DNA of 64,000 bases from UKL13-3 sp040387195 (GTDB lineage Bacteria; Bacteroidota; Bacteroidia; UKL13-3), in the NCBI GenBank assembly GCA_040387195.1, contig JAZKEF010000008.1, positions 10,336-74,335 on the forward strand. The letters run 5' to 3'. The number at the start of each line of letters is the position of its first letter. Position 1 is the first letter of the stretch. Of the stretch, positions 53,069-62,259 are shown one piece after another. The translations under genes and the position numbers were made by a program. The notes beneath the pieces are model-generated. The model was given only the letters and a program-made list of their open reading frames with translations, was not told the origin of the DNA and did not search any database.

Positions 53069-54140
53069 GCGTTTCCATTTTTCGCTGGGTTTCTTCCCAT
53101 TCGGCTGCAGGTAAAGAGTCTTCCGTAATCCCTGCTCCTGCATATAACAGCGCCCTACCTTCACCTAATTCCATGCACCGCAGGTTCACATACAGATTTG
53201 TTTCGTTGGGCTTTAGTAATCCGATAAAACCACTGTAAAATCTTCGCTCCAGTTGTTCGTTTTTGGAAATGAAAATTGATGATTCAAATTGTGGCAATCC
53301 ACACACTGCTGGAGTTGGGTTTAAAGCATTCAATAATTTGCTGAATTTTTGTTTGAGCACATCGGGCTTAGGTTTCCAGCTAAAAGTACTATGCAGGTGT
53401 TTGATGGCTCCTGCTTCTATGGGTAACACTTCTGTTTTGCGAAAGCCGGTAAGTTTCAATTCGCGAAAAGATTCTTCAATAAAAAACTCAGTCATGTTTT
53501 GCTCATCGTATTCCTTATCGCTCCACTCTCTTGTTGAGTCAGTGGGTAGTGTACCCGCCAATGCTACTGTTTGCAGAATTCCTTTTTCTATGGTTAAGAG
53601 TTTTTCAGGAGTGGCTCCGCACCAACTTCCTTGTTCATGCGTGTAAAAGAAGTACACACAGGCATGCGGATAGGTTTCAGTGAGCTGCTTAAAAAAGCGT
53701 GCGGCTCCAAAGCTTTTAGGTAAATCAACCGCTTCACATCTTGCAGCAACAATTTTGTCTAGTTTGTTTTTTTGGATGGCTGTTATGCCTTGTTGTACAT
53801 AATTTTCGTAGAAGGATTGATCAGCAAAAAAATTGGTCGGGTTTTTTCCAAAAGAAAAATGATGAAGTTCAGTCGGTTCATCCAATGCTATTCCACTCAC
53901 CAGGTTTTCATCAACATAATACGAACCGGCATTGAGGATATATCCCAGATTACCGGCACTGTAAGGAGAATAGATAAACTGTGGTGGACCTTCAGCAAGC
54001 ATTTCTACTTTAAGAAGTTTTGGTTGTTCGGAACTGTATAAAAAATGAATGCTGTCACTGTCGGGTAAACGAACAGCGGCAAAGTTGAGTTTATGCGCGG
54101 CGGCCTGGTTAAACCTTTGGCGGATTAAAGTTTCGTTCAT
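53043..54140 (-). CDS. menF: Isochorismate synthase
   Basis: 365 residues, chorismate-binding fold. It converts chorismate to isochorismate, the first committed step of menaquinone synthesis. Motifs: KLDKIVAARCEAVDLP, GSWCGATPEKLLTIEKG, VALAGTLPTDSTREWSDKEYDEQ, LNPTPAVCGLPQF, RRFYSGFIG, VNLRCMEL and YAGAGITEDSLPAAEWEETQRKMETL, all expected for isochorismate or salicylate synthases. The overlap with a thioesterase gene upstream, and the MenA/MenC pair elsewhere in the window, argue for menaquinone over siderophore synthesis. Confidence 0.9.
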   Translation of the reverse strand: MNETLIRQRFNQAAAHKLNFAAVRLPDSDSIHFLYSSEQPKLLKVEMLAEGPPQFIYSPYSAGNLGYILNAGSYYVDENLVSGIALDEPTELHHFSFGKNPTNFFADQSFYENYVQQGITAIQKNKLDKIVAARCEAVDLPKSFGAARFFKQLTETYPHACVYFFYTHEQGSWCGATPEKLLTIEKGILQTVALAGTLPTDSTREWSDKEYDEQNMTEFFIEESFRELKLTGFRKTEVLPIEAGAIKHLHSTFSWKPKPDVLKQKFSKLLNALNPTPAVCGLPQFESSIFISKNEQLERRFYSGFIGLLKPNETNLYVNLRCMELGEGRALLYAGAGITEDSLPAAEWEETQRKMETLGVKLSDA

Positions 54141-54573
54141 CTTTTTTCAATTCTATAACAGCCATGGTAAGCCGGCTAATGCAACATAATTTATCGTGCT
54201 CATCGGTAATACGGATTTCCCACACTTGGGTGGTACGACCTAGGTGAATGGGTTTGGCAATACCATATACATATCCGTTTCCTTCGTGTGCCGACCTGAT
54301 ATGATTGGCGTTGATATCCAACCCTACTGCTACAAATTTTTCCCTATCCAAACATAAGTTGGCAGCAGTACTTCCAATGCTTTCGGCAAGCACGCAGTAG
54401 GCACCACCGTTAACAATACGCAAGGGTTGTACAGTACGGTGGTCAATGGGCATTTTTGCCTTAAGGTAATCATCGCCATATTCGATGACATCAATACCAA
54501 TCCACTCGCACAATGTGTTTTTATTACGGTCGTTTATTTTATGAAGGTCAATATTTCCAATAAAAATACTCAT
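54109..54573 (-). CDS. menI: Hotdog-fold thioesterase, probably 1,4-dihydroxy-2-naphthoyl-CoA hydrolase
   Basis: 154 residues, PaaI/YdiI type. LCEWIGIDVIEYGDDYLKAKMPIDHRTVQPLRIVNGGAYCVLAESIGSTAANL is the hotdog core, with Asn-Gly-Gly and the following Glu (NGGAYCVLAESIG) matching the active-site helix of the family. MenI releases free DHNA for MenA. Its 3' end overlaps menF by 32 nt, so the two are translationally coupled. The generic family is broad; the menF overlap makes the MenI role likely but not proven. Confidence 0.8.
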   Translation of the reverse strand: MSIFIGNIDLHKINDRNKNTLCEWIGIDVIEYGDDYLKAKMPIDHRTVQPLRIVNGGAYCVLAESIGSTAANLCLDREKFVAVGLDINANHIRSAHEGNGYVYGIAKPIHLGRTTQVWEIRITDEHDKLCCISRLTMAVIELKKDERNFNPPKV

Positions 54574-54617
54574 GGGTTTCTTTTTAGTGCTGCAAAGAAA
54601 GAAGAATTAGGAAGGAA

Positions 54618-56570
54618 CTATAGCAGGTGCTTGATAATTTTTACGTAAAGCTCTTCCTGATTGAAGGGTTTGGTGACAAAATCGTTCATGCCGGCTTCCA
54701 GTACCTTGCGTTTGGTTTCCGAAAAAGCATCGGCTGTAAGGGCAATGATAGGTATGGTTGGATTGAGCACGGTTGTGTTTTTGGAACGAATAAAAGCAGT
54801 AGCATCATACCCGCTCATTTCCGGCATCTGCAAATCCATCAGCACAATATTAAAAGTTTCGGCACTGAGTTTCTCAATGGCTTCTCTGCCATTGGAAGCA
54901 ATTGTTATATCAGCATTCCACTTGCTTAATATTTGTTTGGCCACAAACTGATTCATGAGGTTATCCTCGGCAACAAGGATGCGCAACTGGTTAAGGTCCT
55001 TATTGGCCATGGCTGTTTTATCCGTGCTGTAGTGGACTTCCGAATGGCTTTCGTTAAAAGGAATCTCAACCGTAAAAGTTGTTCCTACATCTGGAGTGCT
55101 TTCCAGCTTGATACTTCCTTCCTGCAGTTCGGTAAGATTTTTAGTGATGGCCAGCCCCAATCCTGTTCCGCCAAATTTACGGGTGGTATCCGTATAGGCT
55201 TGTGAAAAGCTCTCGAAGATTTTGTCTATTTTGGAGGCAGGAATACCAATTCCGGTGTCGGCAACTTTAAATTGAATAAGCATTTCTGAGGTTGCTGATG
55301 GTAAACGTGATACACTTACCGAAATAGATCCCTTCGATGTAAACTTGATAGAATTCCCAACAAGGTTGAATAGTATTTGATTCAGCCTGTATGGATCTCC
55401 TTTAATCATTTCTGGAACATTTTCATCGATAAATATTTCAAGCGTCAACCCTTTTTCCCCTGCTTTATGCTTAAACGTTTTTTTCAATTCAAACAGGCGT
55501 TCATGGATGTTGAAGTCAATGTTTTCGAACAAGATTTTACCAGCTTCAATTTTGCTGAAATCCAAAATATCGTTAATAATTACGAGCAGGTTGTCGGCCG
55601 AATATTTAATTGATTTTACATATTCGCGGCTTTCGGTTTCCAGATTTTTGTCAAGCAACAAATCTGACATTCCGATGATGGCATTCATAGGCGTTCTGAT
55701 TTCATGGCTCATGTTGGACAGGAAATCAGATTTCACTTTAGCAGCATTTTCAGCAATCAACTTCGCCTGTTTCAAGTCATTTTCCGAGGTTATTTTTTCT
55801 GTAATATCTACTGAGTATACCGCCACACCAGATACATGACCATGCTCATCTACAATGGGGTTGTATGATGTTTCATAGTTCCGTCCGAGTGACGAGGTAA
55901 TGATGGCATGATGCCGTTGGCCGGAAAAGGGTATGGTGTAATTATTGAGAATTTCGGGCGGCAGGTTGCTAAGACCATCAAAAATGCTCATTCCAAGCTT
56001 AATATCGAGGTTCCAAGTTCCACGCATGGTATCATAATGTGCCTGGTTAAAGGCAATGTATTTATAATCTCTGTCGACTGCAAAAATGCTCTGATTAGCA
56101 CTGTCGATAACACCCTTGAGTCGAAGAACGGTTTCAGCATTTTTTTTCTCTGCTTCTGCCTTCTGTATTTCGGTGTGTTTTAAACGGGTGGATGCTAGAA
56201 CGAGGCGGGATAAAAATTCGGGGTTGATATCGGATTTTGCGAAATAATCAAACGCTCCGTTTTTAATCATTTCTACAGCAATTCGCTCATCTCCCTGAGA
56301 GGTAAGAATTGTAACAGGTGTGAGAATATTTAGTGCTTTGAATTTTTTAAGCAATTCCAATCCATCTGTTCCGGGCAATAAATAATCAAGCAGAATGCAG
56401 TCATAAAATGTAGAAGTCTCAGTCAGGTGTTTTAGCGCAGTTTCAGCATCTTCAAACGATTGAAGCATGTATTGCAAGGACGATTTGGACAACATGCGTT
56501 CAACAGTTAACCTGTCAACCACATCATCATCAATTAACAGAATAGTTATGGGAGCGTCTCCAACCTGCAT
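54618..56570 (-). CDS. Hybrid histidine kinase with receivers at both ends (REC-PAS-HisKA-HATPase-REC)
   Basis: 650 residues, cytoplasmic. REC1 (1 to about 125) with DDDVVDR and phospho-acceptor D62 in LLDYLLPGTDG. Coiled linker. PAS (about 155-260, VIDSANQSIFAVDRDYKYIAFNQ). HisKA with SNMSHEIRTPMNAIIGMSDLLL (H289). HATPase_c with NLVGNSIKFTSKG, DTGIGIP and GGTGLGLAI. REC2 (about 530-650) with VAEDNLMNQFV and D579 in MDLQMPEMSG. The N-terminal receiver suggests input from another phosphodonor; C-terminal REC passes it on. It is 15 nt downstream of a stand-alone receiver and near a membrane kinase, so the three form one cluster. Confidence 0.93.
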   Translation of the reverse strand: MQVGDAPITILLIDDDVVDRLTVERMLSKSSLQYMLQSFEDAETALKHLTETSTFYDCILLDYLLPGTDGLELLKKFKALNILTPVTILTSQGDERIAVEMIKNGAFDYFAKSDINPEFLSRLVLASTRLKHTEIQKAEAEKKNAETVLRLKGVIDSANQSIFAVDRDYKYIAFNQAHYDTMRGTWNLDIKLGMSIFDGLSNLPPEILNNYTIPFSGQRHHAIITSSLGRNYETSYNPIVDEHGHVSGVAVYSVDITEKITSENDLKQAKLIAENAAKVKSDFLSNMSHEIRTPMNAIIGMSDLLLDKNLETESREYVKSIKYSADNLLVIINDILDFSKIEAGKILFENIDFNIHERLFELKKTFKHKAGEKGLTLEIFIDENVPEMIKGDPYRLNQILFNLVGNSIKFTSKGSISVSVSRLPSATSEMLIQFKVADTGIGIPASKIDKIFESFSQAYTDTTRKFGGTGLGLAITKNLTELQEGSIKLESTPDVGTTFTVEIPFNESHSEVHYSTDKTAMANKDLNQLRILVAEDNLMNQFVAKQILSKWNADITIASNGREAIEKLSAETFNIVLMDLQMPEMSGYDATAFIRSKNTTVLNPTIPIIALTADAFSETKRKVLEAGMNDFVTKPFNQEELYVKIIKHLL

Positions 56571-56585
56571 GGAGGTAAATATATA

Positions 56586-56999
56586 CTAATCAGGGAAATT
56601 AACTACATCCCATGAATTATTTAATGTATCCACCTGTTCCGAAAACGTTGAACCGGACAATGGTTTAAGGATATAATCAGAAATGCCGTGCTGTCGAGCC
56701 CGTATTTTATCAGCTTCTTCATCGGAGGTTGTAAGCACCACCACGTGAATGTTTTTATAAACAGGATGTTTGCGGATAATCTCCAAAAATTCAATTCCCC
56801 CCATTTTGGGCATGTTTAAATCAAGCAGGATAACATGAGGCAGGGGAATCTGTTGATGATTGAGCATATGAAGAGCCTCTTCTCCATTATGGGCAATATA
56901 TAAGGGATGTTGAAACTTCTTTTGAATAAAGATTCGTTTCATATTCATGATATCTACAATATCATCATCAATCAATAGTATATTTAGGGCTTTGCTCAT
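56586..56999 (-). CDS. Stand-alone response regulator receiver (CheY/Rcp1-like)
   Basis: 137 residues, a single receiver domain. Acidic pocket DDDIVD (11-16), phospho-acceptor D60 in LLDLNMPKMGG, Thr in VLTTSDEE and conserved Lys in ILKPL. No output domain, so it transfers a signal by protein contact or acts as a phospho-shuttle. The extended NGEEALHMLNHQQIPLPHVILLDLNMP wording is like Rcp1-type receivers paired with histidine kinases in Bacteroidota. It lies between kinase 57081-58301 and hybrid 54618-56570, all on one strand. Confidence 0.93.
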   Translation of the reverse strand: MSKALNILLIDDDIVDIMNMKRIFIQKKFQHPLYIAHNGEEALHMLNHQQIPLPHVILLDLNMPKMGGIEFLEIIRKHPVYKNIHVVVLTTSDEEADKIRARQHGISDYILKPLSGSTFSEQVDTLNNSWDVVNFPD

Positions 57000-57080
57000 C
57001 GTCTTATATCAAAGATAAACGCGAGTTTGGGGTAAATGCAGGCTACTTTATATAACCTGAGGTTTACACTACATAATTGG

Positions 57081-58301
57081 TTATTTTGGCCATGTAAAAT
57101 AAAATTTGGCTCCGTGGCCAACCTTGGATTCCACCCATATTTGCCCCCCCCGTTCTTCCACAATTTTTTTGACAATGGCCAGGCCAACTCCTGTGTTTTC
57201 AAGCGTATCCCGGCTTTGCAGTGTTTGGAAAATAACAAAAATCTTCTGGTGGTAAGCGGAGTCAATACCCGGCCCGTTATCGGCAACACAAAAAGTACAT
57301 TCTGTGTCTGTTTCTATAGAAGTAATAATAATTTCGGGATGCGGATTTTGGTTGTATTTGATAGCATTGCTCACCAGATTGGAGAATACTTGTTCCATTT
57401 GAACCTTAGCTGTTTTTAAAAAGGGCAAAGGCTGTATAATCGTTATTTTTGTATCACTATTCAGTGTTGCACAGATATCATGAATCAGATCATACGTACT
57501 GAAATACACATTTTCATCCTGGGTGCGACCGGCACGCGAGTATGCCAAAATCCCATTAATCAGATTTTCCATTCGGGTAACACGGCTGCGCAGCAGCACA
57601 AAGTTATTATGAGCATCCTCATTCATGGCCACTCCCATATCCTCTTCAATCCAAATGGAAAGGTTATTGATGCCTCTTAAAGGAGCTTTCAAATCGTGAG
57701 ATACAACATAAGCAAACTGGTCGAGTTCCGAGTTCTTTTTTTCCAGATCCTTTGCATATGCTTTGAGCATTTTCTCTGCTTCATCCTTGTTTTGAAGTGC
57801 AGTAAAAACTTCGGTTTGTGTATCAAGTAAATAACCGAAACCAATATAGGTAGTAATGCTGAAGATAACGGTGGCGGCAAACCTCGAAGCAATTACCCCG
57901 CCAGGAGAACCAATATAATACTCAAGTGTAAACACCAGCACAATGGAAAGAAACACAAAGAATAGCGTATAATGTTTCTTATCTATAAATAAAATAGTGT
58001 GGTAAATAATAACAATAAAGTATAACCAGAAAGGTTCGTTGGTGGTGGCGTTCAATTCATAAAATGTATTAAGCACCAGACATAAGGGGATGGAAATATA
58101 ATACGGATTCAGCTCTTGCAGTTTGTATACAACTTCACTCAGGATGAATAAAAATGGAATGCTTGTCGCAAAAACAAATACGGCTAATTTGTTAGCACTC
58201 AGCACAGTCATAACAGTAACAAGGATGAGGTACATCACCATCATCAGGTTTCGGGACCGGTAGTATACATTGTTGAGCGTATTTTTTTTGAACCGTTCCA
58301 T
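57081..58301 (-). CDS. Membrane histidine kinase
   Basis: 406 residues. Five to six hydrophobic segments cover about 15-160 (LMMVMYLILVTVMTVLSANKLAVFVFATSIPFLFILSE, then others). A coiled linker (about 165-190), HisKA with FAYVVSHDLKAPLRGINNLSIW (H202) and HATPase_c (about 300-406; FSNLVSNAIKYN, VADNGPGID, NTGVGLAIVKKIVEERGG) follow. The short tail ends FYFTWPK. Probably phosphorylates the receiver 81 nt downstream. The ligand is unknown because there is no large periplasmic loop. Confidence 0.92.
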   Translation of the reverse strand: MERFKKNTLNNVYYRSRNLMMVMYLILVTVMTVLSANKLAVFVFATSIPFLFILSEVVYKLQELNPYYISIPLCLVLNTFYELNATTNEPFWLYFIVIIYHTILFIDKKHYTLFFVFLSIVLVFTLEYYIGSPGGVIASRFAATVIFSITTYIGFGYLLDTQTEVFTALQNKDEAEKMLKAYAKDLEKKNSELDQFAYVVSHDLKAPLRGINNLSIWIEEDMGVAMNEDAHNNFVLLRSRVTRMENLINGILAYSRAGRTQDENVYFSTYDLIHDICATLNSDTKITIIQPLPFLKTAKVQMEQVFSNLVSNAIKYNQNPHPEIIITSIETDTECTFCVADNGPGIDSAYHQKIFVIFQTLQSRDTLENTGVGLAIVKKIVEERGGQIWVESKVGHGAKFYFTWPK

Positions 58302-58373
58302 TCCTTTTTACTTATTTGCAGCTTGATATATCATTCAAGGATAAAATAATTATTACGCTAAACAAAACCATTC

Positions 58374-58991
58374 ATGCCGTCCAAAAATCTATTCATCATC
58401 CGACATGGGGAAACGGAGTTTAATAAGCTCAATATTGTACAAGGAAGTGGTGTTGATACCGATTTGAACGAAACAGGCCTTGCACAGGCGGGCAGGTTTT
58501 ATGAAATTTACCGGCAGCACCCGTTCGAGGCTGTTTATACCTCGGCACTTAAACGGTCGCAGCAAAGTGTAGCGGGATTTTTACAAAGTGGAATTCCCCA
58601 TGTAATCATGCCGGAGTTAAATGAAATAAGTTGGGGAGACTTTGAAGGGAAACCCCAAAGTATGGAACAGCGAGCCCTTTATTGGGAAATGATCAATCAA
58701 TGGAATGCCGGTAACCTTGATGCCAAAATATCCAATGGTGAAAGTCCACTGCAAATGCAAGAACGGCAACGAACGGCACTCGCATCTATGATGGCTCATC
58801 CTGCCAAAGAGATTTTGGTATGTATGCATGGAAGAGCAATGAAAAGCTTTTTGTGTTTGTTGCTGGATGTGCCCCTTACCCGGATGGAAGACTTTCCACA
58901 TGTAAATTTATGTCTGTACCAGGTGGAATACCAAAACGGAATGTTCCGGTTGGTTAAACATAATGATACGGGGCACCTGGTATCGGGATAA
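58374..58991 (+). CDS. Histidine phosphatase family (phosphoglycerate mutase-like) protein
   Basis: 205 residues. The catalytic RHGETEFN starts at about residue 10 (Arg-His of the phospho-His site), with later conserved SALKRSQQSV and the second His in CMHGRAMKSFL. The fold is typical of histidine-phosphatase enzymes acting on small sugar or nucleotide phosphates, not of glycolytic mutase, whose motif set is fuller. Its substrate is unknown. Monocistronic, 73 nt from the divergent kinase start. Confidence 0.9.
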   Translation: MPSKNLFIIRHGETEFNKLNIVQGSGVDTDLNETGLAQAGRFYEIYRQHPFEAVYTSALKRSQQSVAGFLQSGIPHVIMPELNEISWGDFEGKPQSMEQRALYWEMINQWNAGNLDAKISNGESPLQMQERQRTALASMMAHPAKEILVCMHGRAMKSFLCLLLDVPLTRMEDFPHVNLCLYQVEYQNGMFRLVKHNDTGHLVSG

Positions 58992-59021
58992 TGGATTGTT
59001 CCCCTGAATTTTTTTAAACGG

Positions 59022-59053
59022 TTCTGTAACTCTAAAAACGGCACCTATATTTG
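59022..59053 (+). promoter_or_regulatory. Candidate Bacteroidetes-type promoter of the prolyl oligopeptidase gene
   Basis: TATATTTG at 59046-59053 matches TAnnTTTG perfectly. A TTC/TTCTG element lies 21 nt upstream at 59022. The ATG is 17 nt further on. Confidence 0.5.
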
Positions 59054-59069
59054 TTCAAATTTCAATAGC

Positions 59070-61199
59070 ATGAAAAAATACGTTTATATCGCATCACTAC
59101 TTATGGCAGTAGCATCCGGCAATACACTAATGGCACAACAGAAAATAACAACCTTACCTTATCCGGAAGCAGCAAAAGGTCCCGTTGTGGATGATTATTT
59201 CGGAACGAAAGTAGCAGATCCATACCAATGGCTCGAAAATGATACCACCAGTGAAGTAGGTAACTGGGTGAATGCTGAAAACGATGTAACACGTAACTAC
59301 CTGCAGCAAATTCCGTTTCGGAACAGATTGAAACAACGGTTAACCGAAATCTGGAATTACCCTAAATATAGTTCTCCGTTTAAGGAAGGTGAATGGTATT
59401 ATTTCTTTAAAAATTCGGGGCTCGAGAACCAGAGTATTTTATACCGCCAAAAAGGACTTAAAGGAGAGCCTGAACTTTTTCTGAATCCAAATAAACTGAG
59501 TGAAGATGGTACGGCATCGCTGGCAAGTCTTACCTTCAGTAAAGACCACAAGTATTGTGCAGTAGGAATAGCACAAAGCGGCAGCGACTGGAATGAGATT
59601 TTTGTGATGGATGTTGCTACCAAACAAAAAACAAAGGACGTTATCAAGTGGGTAAAATTCAGCGGTGCCACATGGTACCAGAATGGGTTTTATTATAGCC
59701 GGTACGATGAACCGAAAAAGGGAAAAGAGTTCAGCAACCAGAATGAGTACATGAAGATCTATTACCATACGATCGGGCAGGATCAAAACAAGGATGTGTT
59801 GGTGTATGAGGATAAAGAACATCCGTTGCGTTACTTCAATGCCGGAATCACGGAGGATGAAAGGTTCATGTTTATCAATATCAGCGAAGGGACAAGTGGA
59901 AACGAAATACTCATCAAAGATCTGAGCAAAAAAGAAAAATCGTTTCGGTTGTTATTTAAAGGATTTGAGAACAACTACAGTATCGTTGATAATACGGGCG
60001 ACAAAATACTGGCAACAACCGACAGGGGAGCTGCAAAATATAAGCTGATTGAGGTAGACCCGACCAACGCAGCAGAAAGCAACTGGAAAATCGTTATTCC
60101 CCAAAGTGAGGATTTGCTGGAGGGCGTGAGTTACTGGGGTGGTAAATTATTCGCAAACTATTTAAAGAATGCCAGTACCCGTATTTATAAATTCAATGCA
60201 GATGGTACCGGAAAAACCGAAATTCAACTTCCGGGGATAGGCACGGCAAGTGGAATTGGCGGTAAAAAGGAGGATACGGAGACCTTCTACACGTTCACCT
60301 CATTCACCAATCCGGGAGAGATTTATAAATACGATTTAAAAACCGGAAAGTCGGAATTGTTCCGGAGAACCGAAGTGAATTTTAATGCTGATAATTTTGT
60401 AACCAAGCAGGTATTTTACACGTCAAAAGACGGTACTTCCATTCCGATGTTTATTATGCACAAAAAAGGATTGGAGCTTGACGGGAACAATCCTACCCTG
60501 CTGTATGGTTACGGAGGATTTAATATCTCGCTTACACCTTCTTTCAGTGTATCACGTATTATGTTTTTGGAAAATGGTGGGGTATTTGCCATTGCCAGTT
60601 TGCGCGGAGGTGGTGAGTTTGGCGAAGAGTGGCACAAAGCAGGTATGCTGGAGCGCAAACAAAATGTATTTGACGATTTTATTGCCGCAGCCGAATTTTT
60701 GATTTCGGAAAAATACACCTCATCGGCCAAATTGGCCATTAATGGAGGAAGCAACGGTGGATTGCTGGTAGGTGCATGTATGACCCAACGCCCTGAGTTG
60801 TTTAAAGTAGCCATTCCTGCAGTGGGCGTATTGGATATGTTAAAGTACCACAAGTTTACCATTGGCTGGGGTTGGGCGGTAGAGTATGGTAGCAGTGAAA
60901 ACAAAAACCAGTTTGATTACCTCATTAAATATTCTCCGTTACATAACGTAAAAGAAGGTGTGAATTACCCGGCAACAATGATTATGACAGCCGACCACGA
61001 TGATCGTGTGGTGCCGGCACATTCATTTAAATTTGCGGCCGAGCTTCAAAGCAAACAACAAAAGGATGGTAATCCAACGCTTATTCGTATAGACAGTAAG
61101 GCGGGTCATGGTGCAGGGAAACCAACCACCAAGCTCATTGAAGATGCAGCCGACATGTGGAGTTTTATCCTTTGGAACCTGAATGCTGAAGTAAAGTAA
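59070..61199 (+). CDS. Exported prolyl oligopeptidase family serine peptidase (S9A)
   Basis: 709 residues with signal peptide MKKYVYIASLLMAVASGNTLMAQ. N-terminal beta-propeller (about 75-430), then the alpha/beta-hydrolase catalytic domain. Nucleophile S561 in GGSNGGLL, acid region DHDDRVVP at 642-649, and catalytic His H680 in AGHGAG. Substrates are short peptides cleaved after proline. The N-terminal segment YPEAAKGPVVDDYFGTKVADPYQWLEN is characteristic of prolyl endopeptidases. The signal peptide suggests periplasmic peptide turnover. Confidence 0.95.
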   Translation: MKKYVYIASLLMAVASGNTLMAQQKITTLPYPEAAKGPVVDDYFGTKVADPYQWLENDTTSEVGNWVNAENDVTRNYLQQIPFRNRLKQRLTEIWNYPKYSSPFKEGEWYYFFKNSGLENQSILYRQKGLKGEPELFLNPNKLSEDGTASLASLTFSKDHKYCAVGIAQSGSDWNEIFVMDVATKQKTKDVIKWVKFSGATWYQNGFYYSRYDEPKKGKEFSNQNEYMKIYYHTIGQDQNKDVLVYEDKEHPLRYFNAGITEDERFMFINISEGTSGNEILIKDLSKKEKSFRLLFKGFENNYSIVDNTGDKILATTDRGAAKYKLIEVDPTNAAESNWKIVIPQSEDLLEGVSYWGGKLFANYLKNASTRIYKFNADGTGKTEIQLPGIGTASGIGGKKEDTETFYTFTSFTNPGEIYKYDLKTGKSELFRRTEVNFNADNFVTKQVFYTSKDGTSIPMFIMHKKGLELDGNNPTLLYGYGGFNISLTPSFSVSRIMFLENGGVFAIASLRGGGEFGEEWHKAGMLERKQNVFDDFIAAAEFLISEKYTSSAKLAINGGSNGGLLVGACMTQRPELFKVAIPAVGVLDMLKYHKFTIGWGWAVEYGSSENKNQFDYLIKYSPLHNVKEGVNYPATMIMTADHDDRVVPAHSFKFAAELQSKQQKDGNPTLIRIDSKAGHGAGKPTTKLIEDAADMWSFILWNLNAEVK

Positions 61200-61432
61200 G
61201 GTTTTTTGTTCCTGCCTTTGGCTGGATAAATATTGGGTTAATGGTTATTGTATTGCAGGAATTAACTACACCAAGCATTGTGCTGCCTGGGTAGAGATTT
61301 GCGCACAAACGGTATAAGGCAACTTTTTAGTCCATTAACCTATAAGTCAGCGAATTCATTATAGCCGCTATTTTTAGTTTACCGACAAATTTTTGAGTCT
61401 CACCTATCTTTCCCCTGTTCGCACCTAATCTG

Positions 61433-61464
61433 CTTGGGTACTTTGGGAATTCACACTACGTTTG
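61433..61464 (+). promoter_or_regulatory. Bacteroidetes-type promoter of the LiaF-like/LytS operon
   Basis: CTTG at 61433-61436, 20-nt spacer, TACGTTTG at 61457-61464, a full match to TTG-N20-TAnnTTTG. Transcription should start near 61470, so the TTG at 61434 cannot be the translation start and the ATG at 61485 is the better choice (61473 leaves almost no leader). The rest of the gap 61200-61432 holds nothing recognisable. Confidence 0.6.
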
Positions 61465-61484
61465 TATCCGAAATGGATACGAAT

Positions 61485-62237
61485 ATGAACATACGAGCTC
61501 GTCAGGACAAATGCGGAAAGCAGTGGAAGAGATATGAGCACAGCCCAATGGGGAAGGCTTTGGGAGGAATTATTGTTTTAATTGTGGGTGCAACACTTTT
61601 GGCCCGTCAGTTAGGGGTGGTATTTCCGGGATGGCTGTTTACATGGCCTGTTATCATTATTATTATTGGTATTTACATCGGTGCGCGGCATATGTTCCGC
61701 AATCCGGGATGGGTTATTATGGTAGCGGTAGGTTCGGTATTTTTGCTCGATAATATATACACTGATATCAACATCACAACGTTTTTCTGGCCGTTGTTTA
61801 TTATGGCCGCAGGTTTATTTATGATTATTAAACCCCGAAGGAAAACGCAACAGGCTATTGATGAATGGGAGCATACCACTGTGTATACCGAGAATGTTGA
61901 TGATGATGTTATTGAAACAGTTTCGGTGTTTGGTGGGGTTAAGAAAAACATACTCAGCAAAAATTTTAAAGGAGGTGAAATTACCTGTGTAATTGGAGGA
62001 GCTGAAATTAACCTGAGTCAGGCGGATATTCAGGGTAGGGTGGTATTGGAAGTAACGCAGGTGCTTGGAGGTACCAAATTGATTATTCCATCCAACTGGG
62101 ACGTTCAGCCCGAGATGGTTGCTGTATTAGGTGGAATTGAGGATAAGCGCAAGGTACAAAATACAGAACCCACCGATAAGATACTCGTTATCCGGGGTAC
62201 ATCCGTGTTGGGCGGCATTGAAATAAAAAGTTATTAA
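61485..62237 (+). CDS. LiaF-like membrane protein (DUF5668 plus cell-wall-active antibiotic-response domain)
   Basis: 250 residues from the ATG at 61485 (MNIRARQDKCG), chosen because of the promoter just upstream; the ATG at 61473 is possible. Four hydrophobic segments in about 25-120 (LGGIIVLIVGATLLARQ, LFTWPVIIIIIGIYIGARH, GWVIMVAVGSVFLLDNIY, FFWPLFIMAAGLFMII). The C-terminal soluble half (SVFGGVKKNILSKNFKGGEITCVIGGAEINLSQADIQGRVVLEVTQVLGGTKLIIPSNWDV) is the beta-helical LiaF/DUF2154 type. LiaF-like proteins tune sensor kinases of cell-envelope stress in firmicutes. Here a LytS-type kinase follows two genes downstream, so an analogous role is plausible. Confidence 0.88.
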   Translation: MNIRARQDKCGKQWKRYEHSPMGKALGGIIVLIVGATLLARQLGVVFPGWLFTWPVIIIIIGIYIGARHMFRNPGWVIMVAVGSVFLLDNIYTDINITTFFWPLFIMAAGLFMIIKPRRKTQQAIDEWEHTTVYTENVDDDVIETVSVFGGVKKNILSKNFKGGEITCVIGGAEINLSQADIQGRVVLEVTQVLGGTKLIIPSNWDVQPEMVAVLGGIEDKRKVQNTEPTDKILVIRGTSVLGGIEIKSY

Positions 62238-62259
62238 TCCACGAAATACAACTACCACT

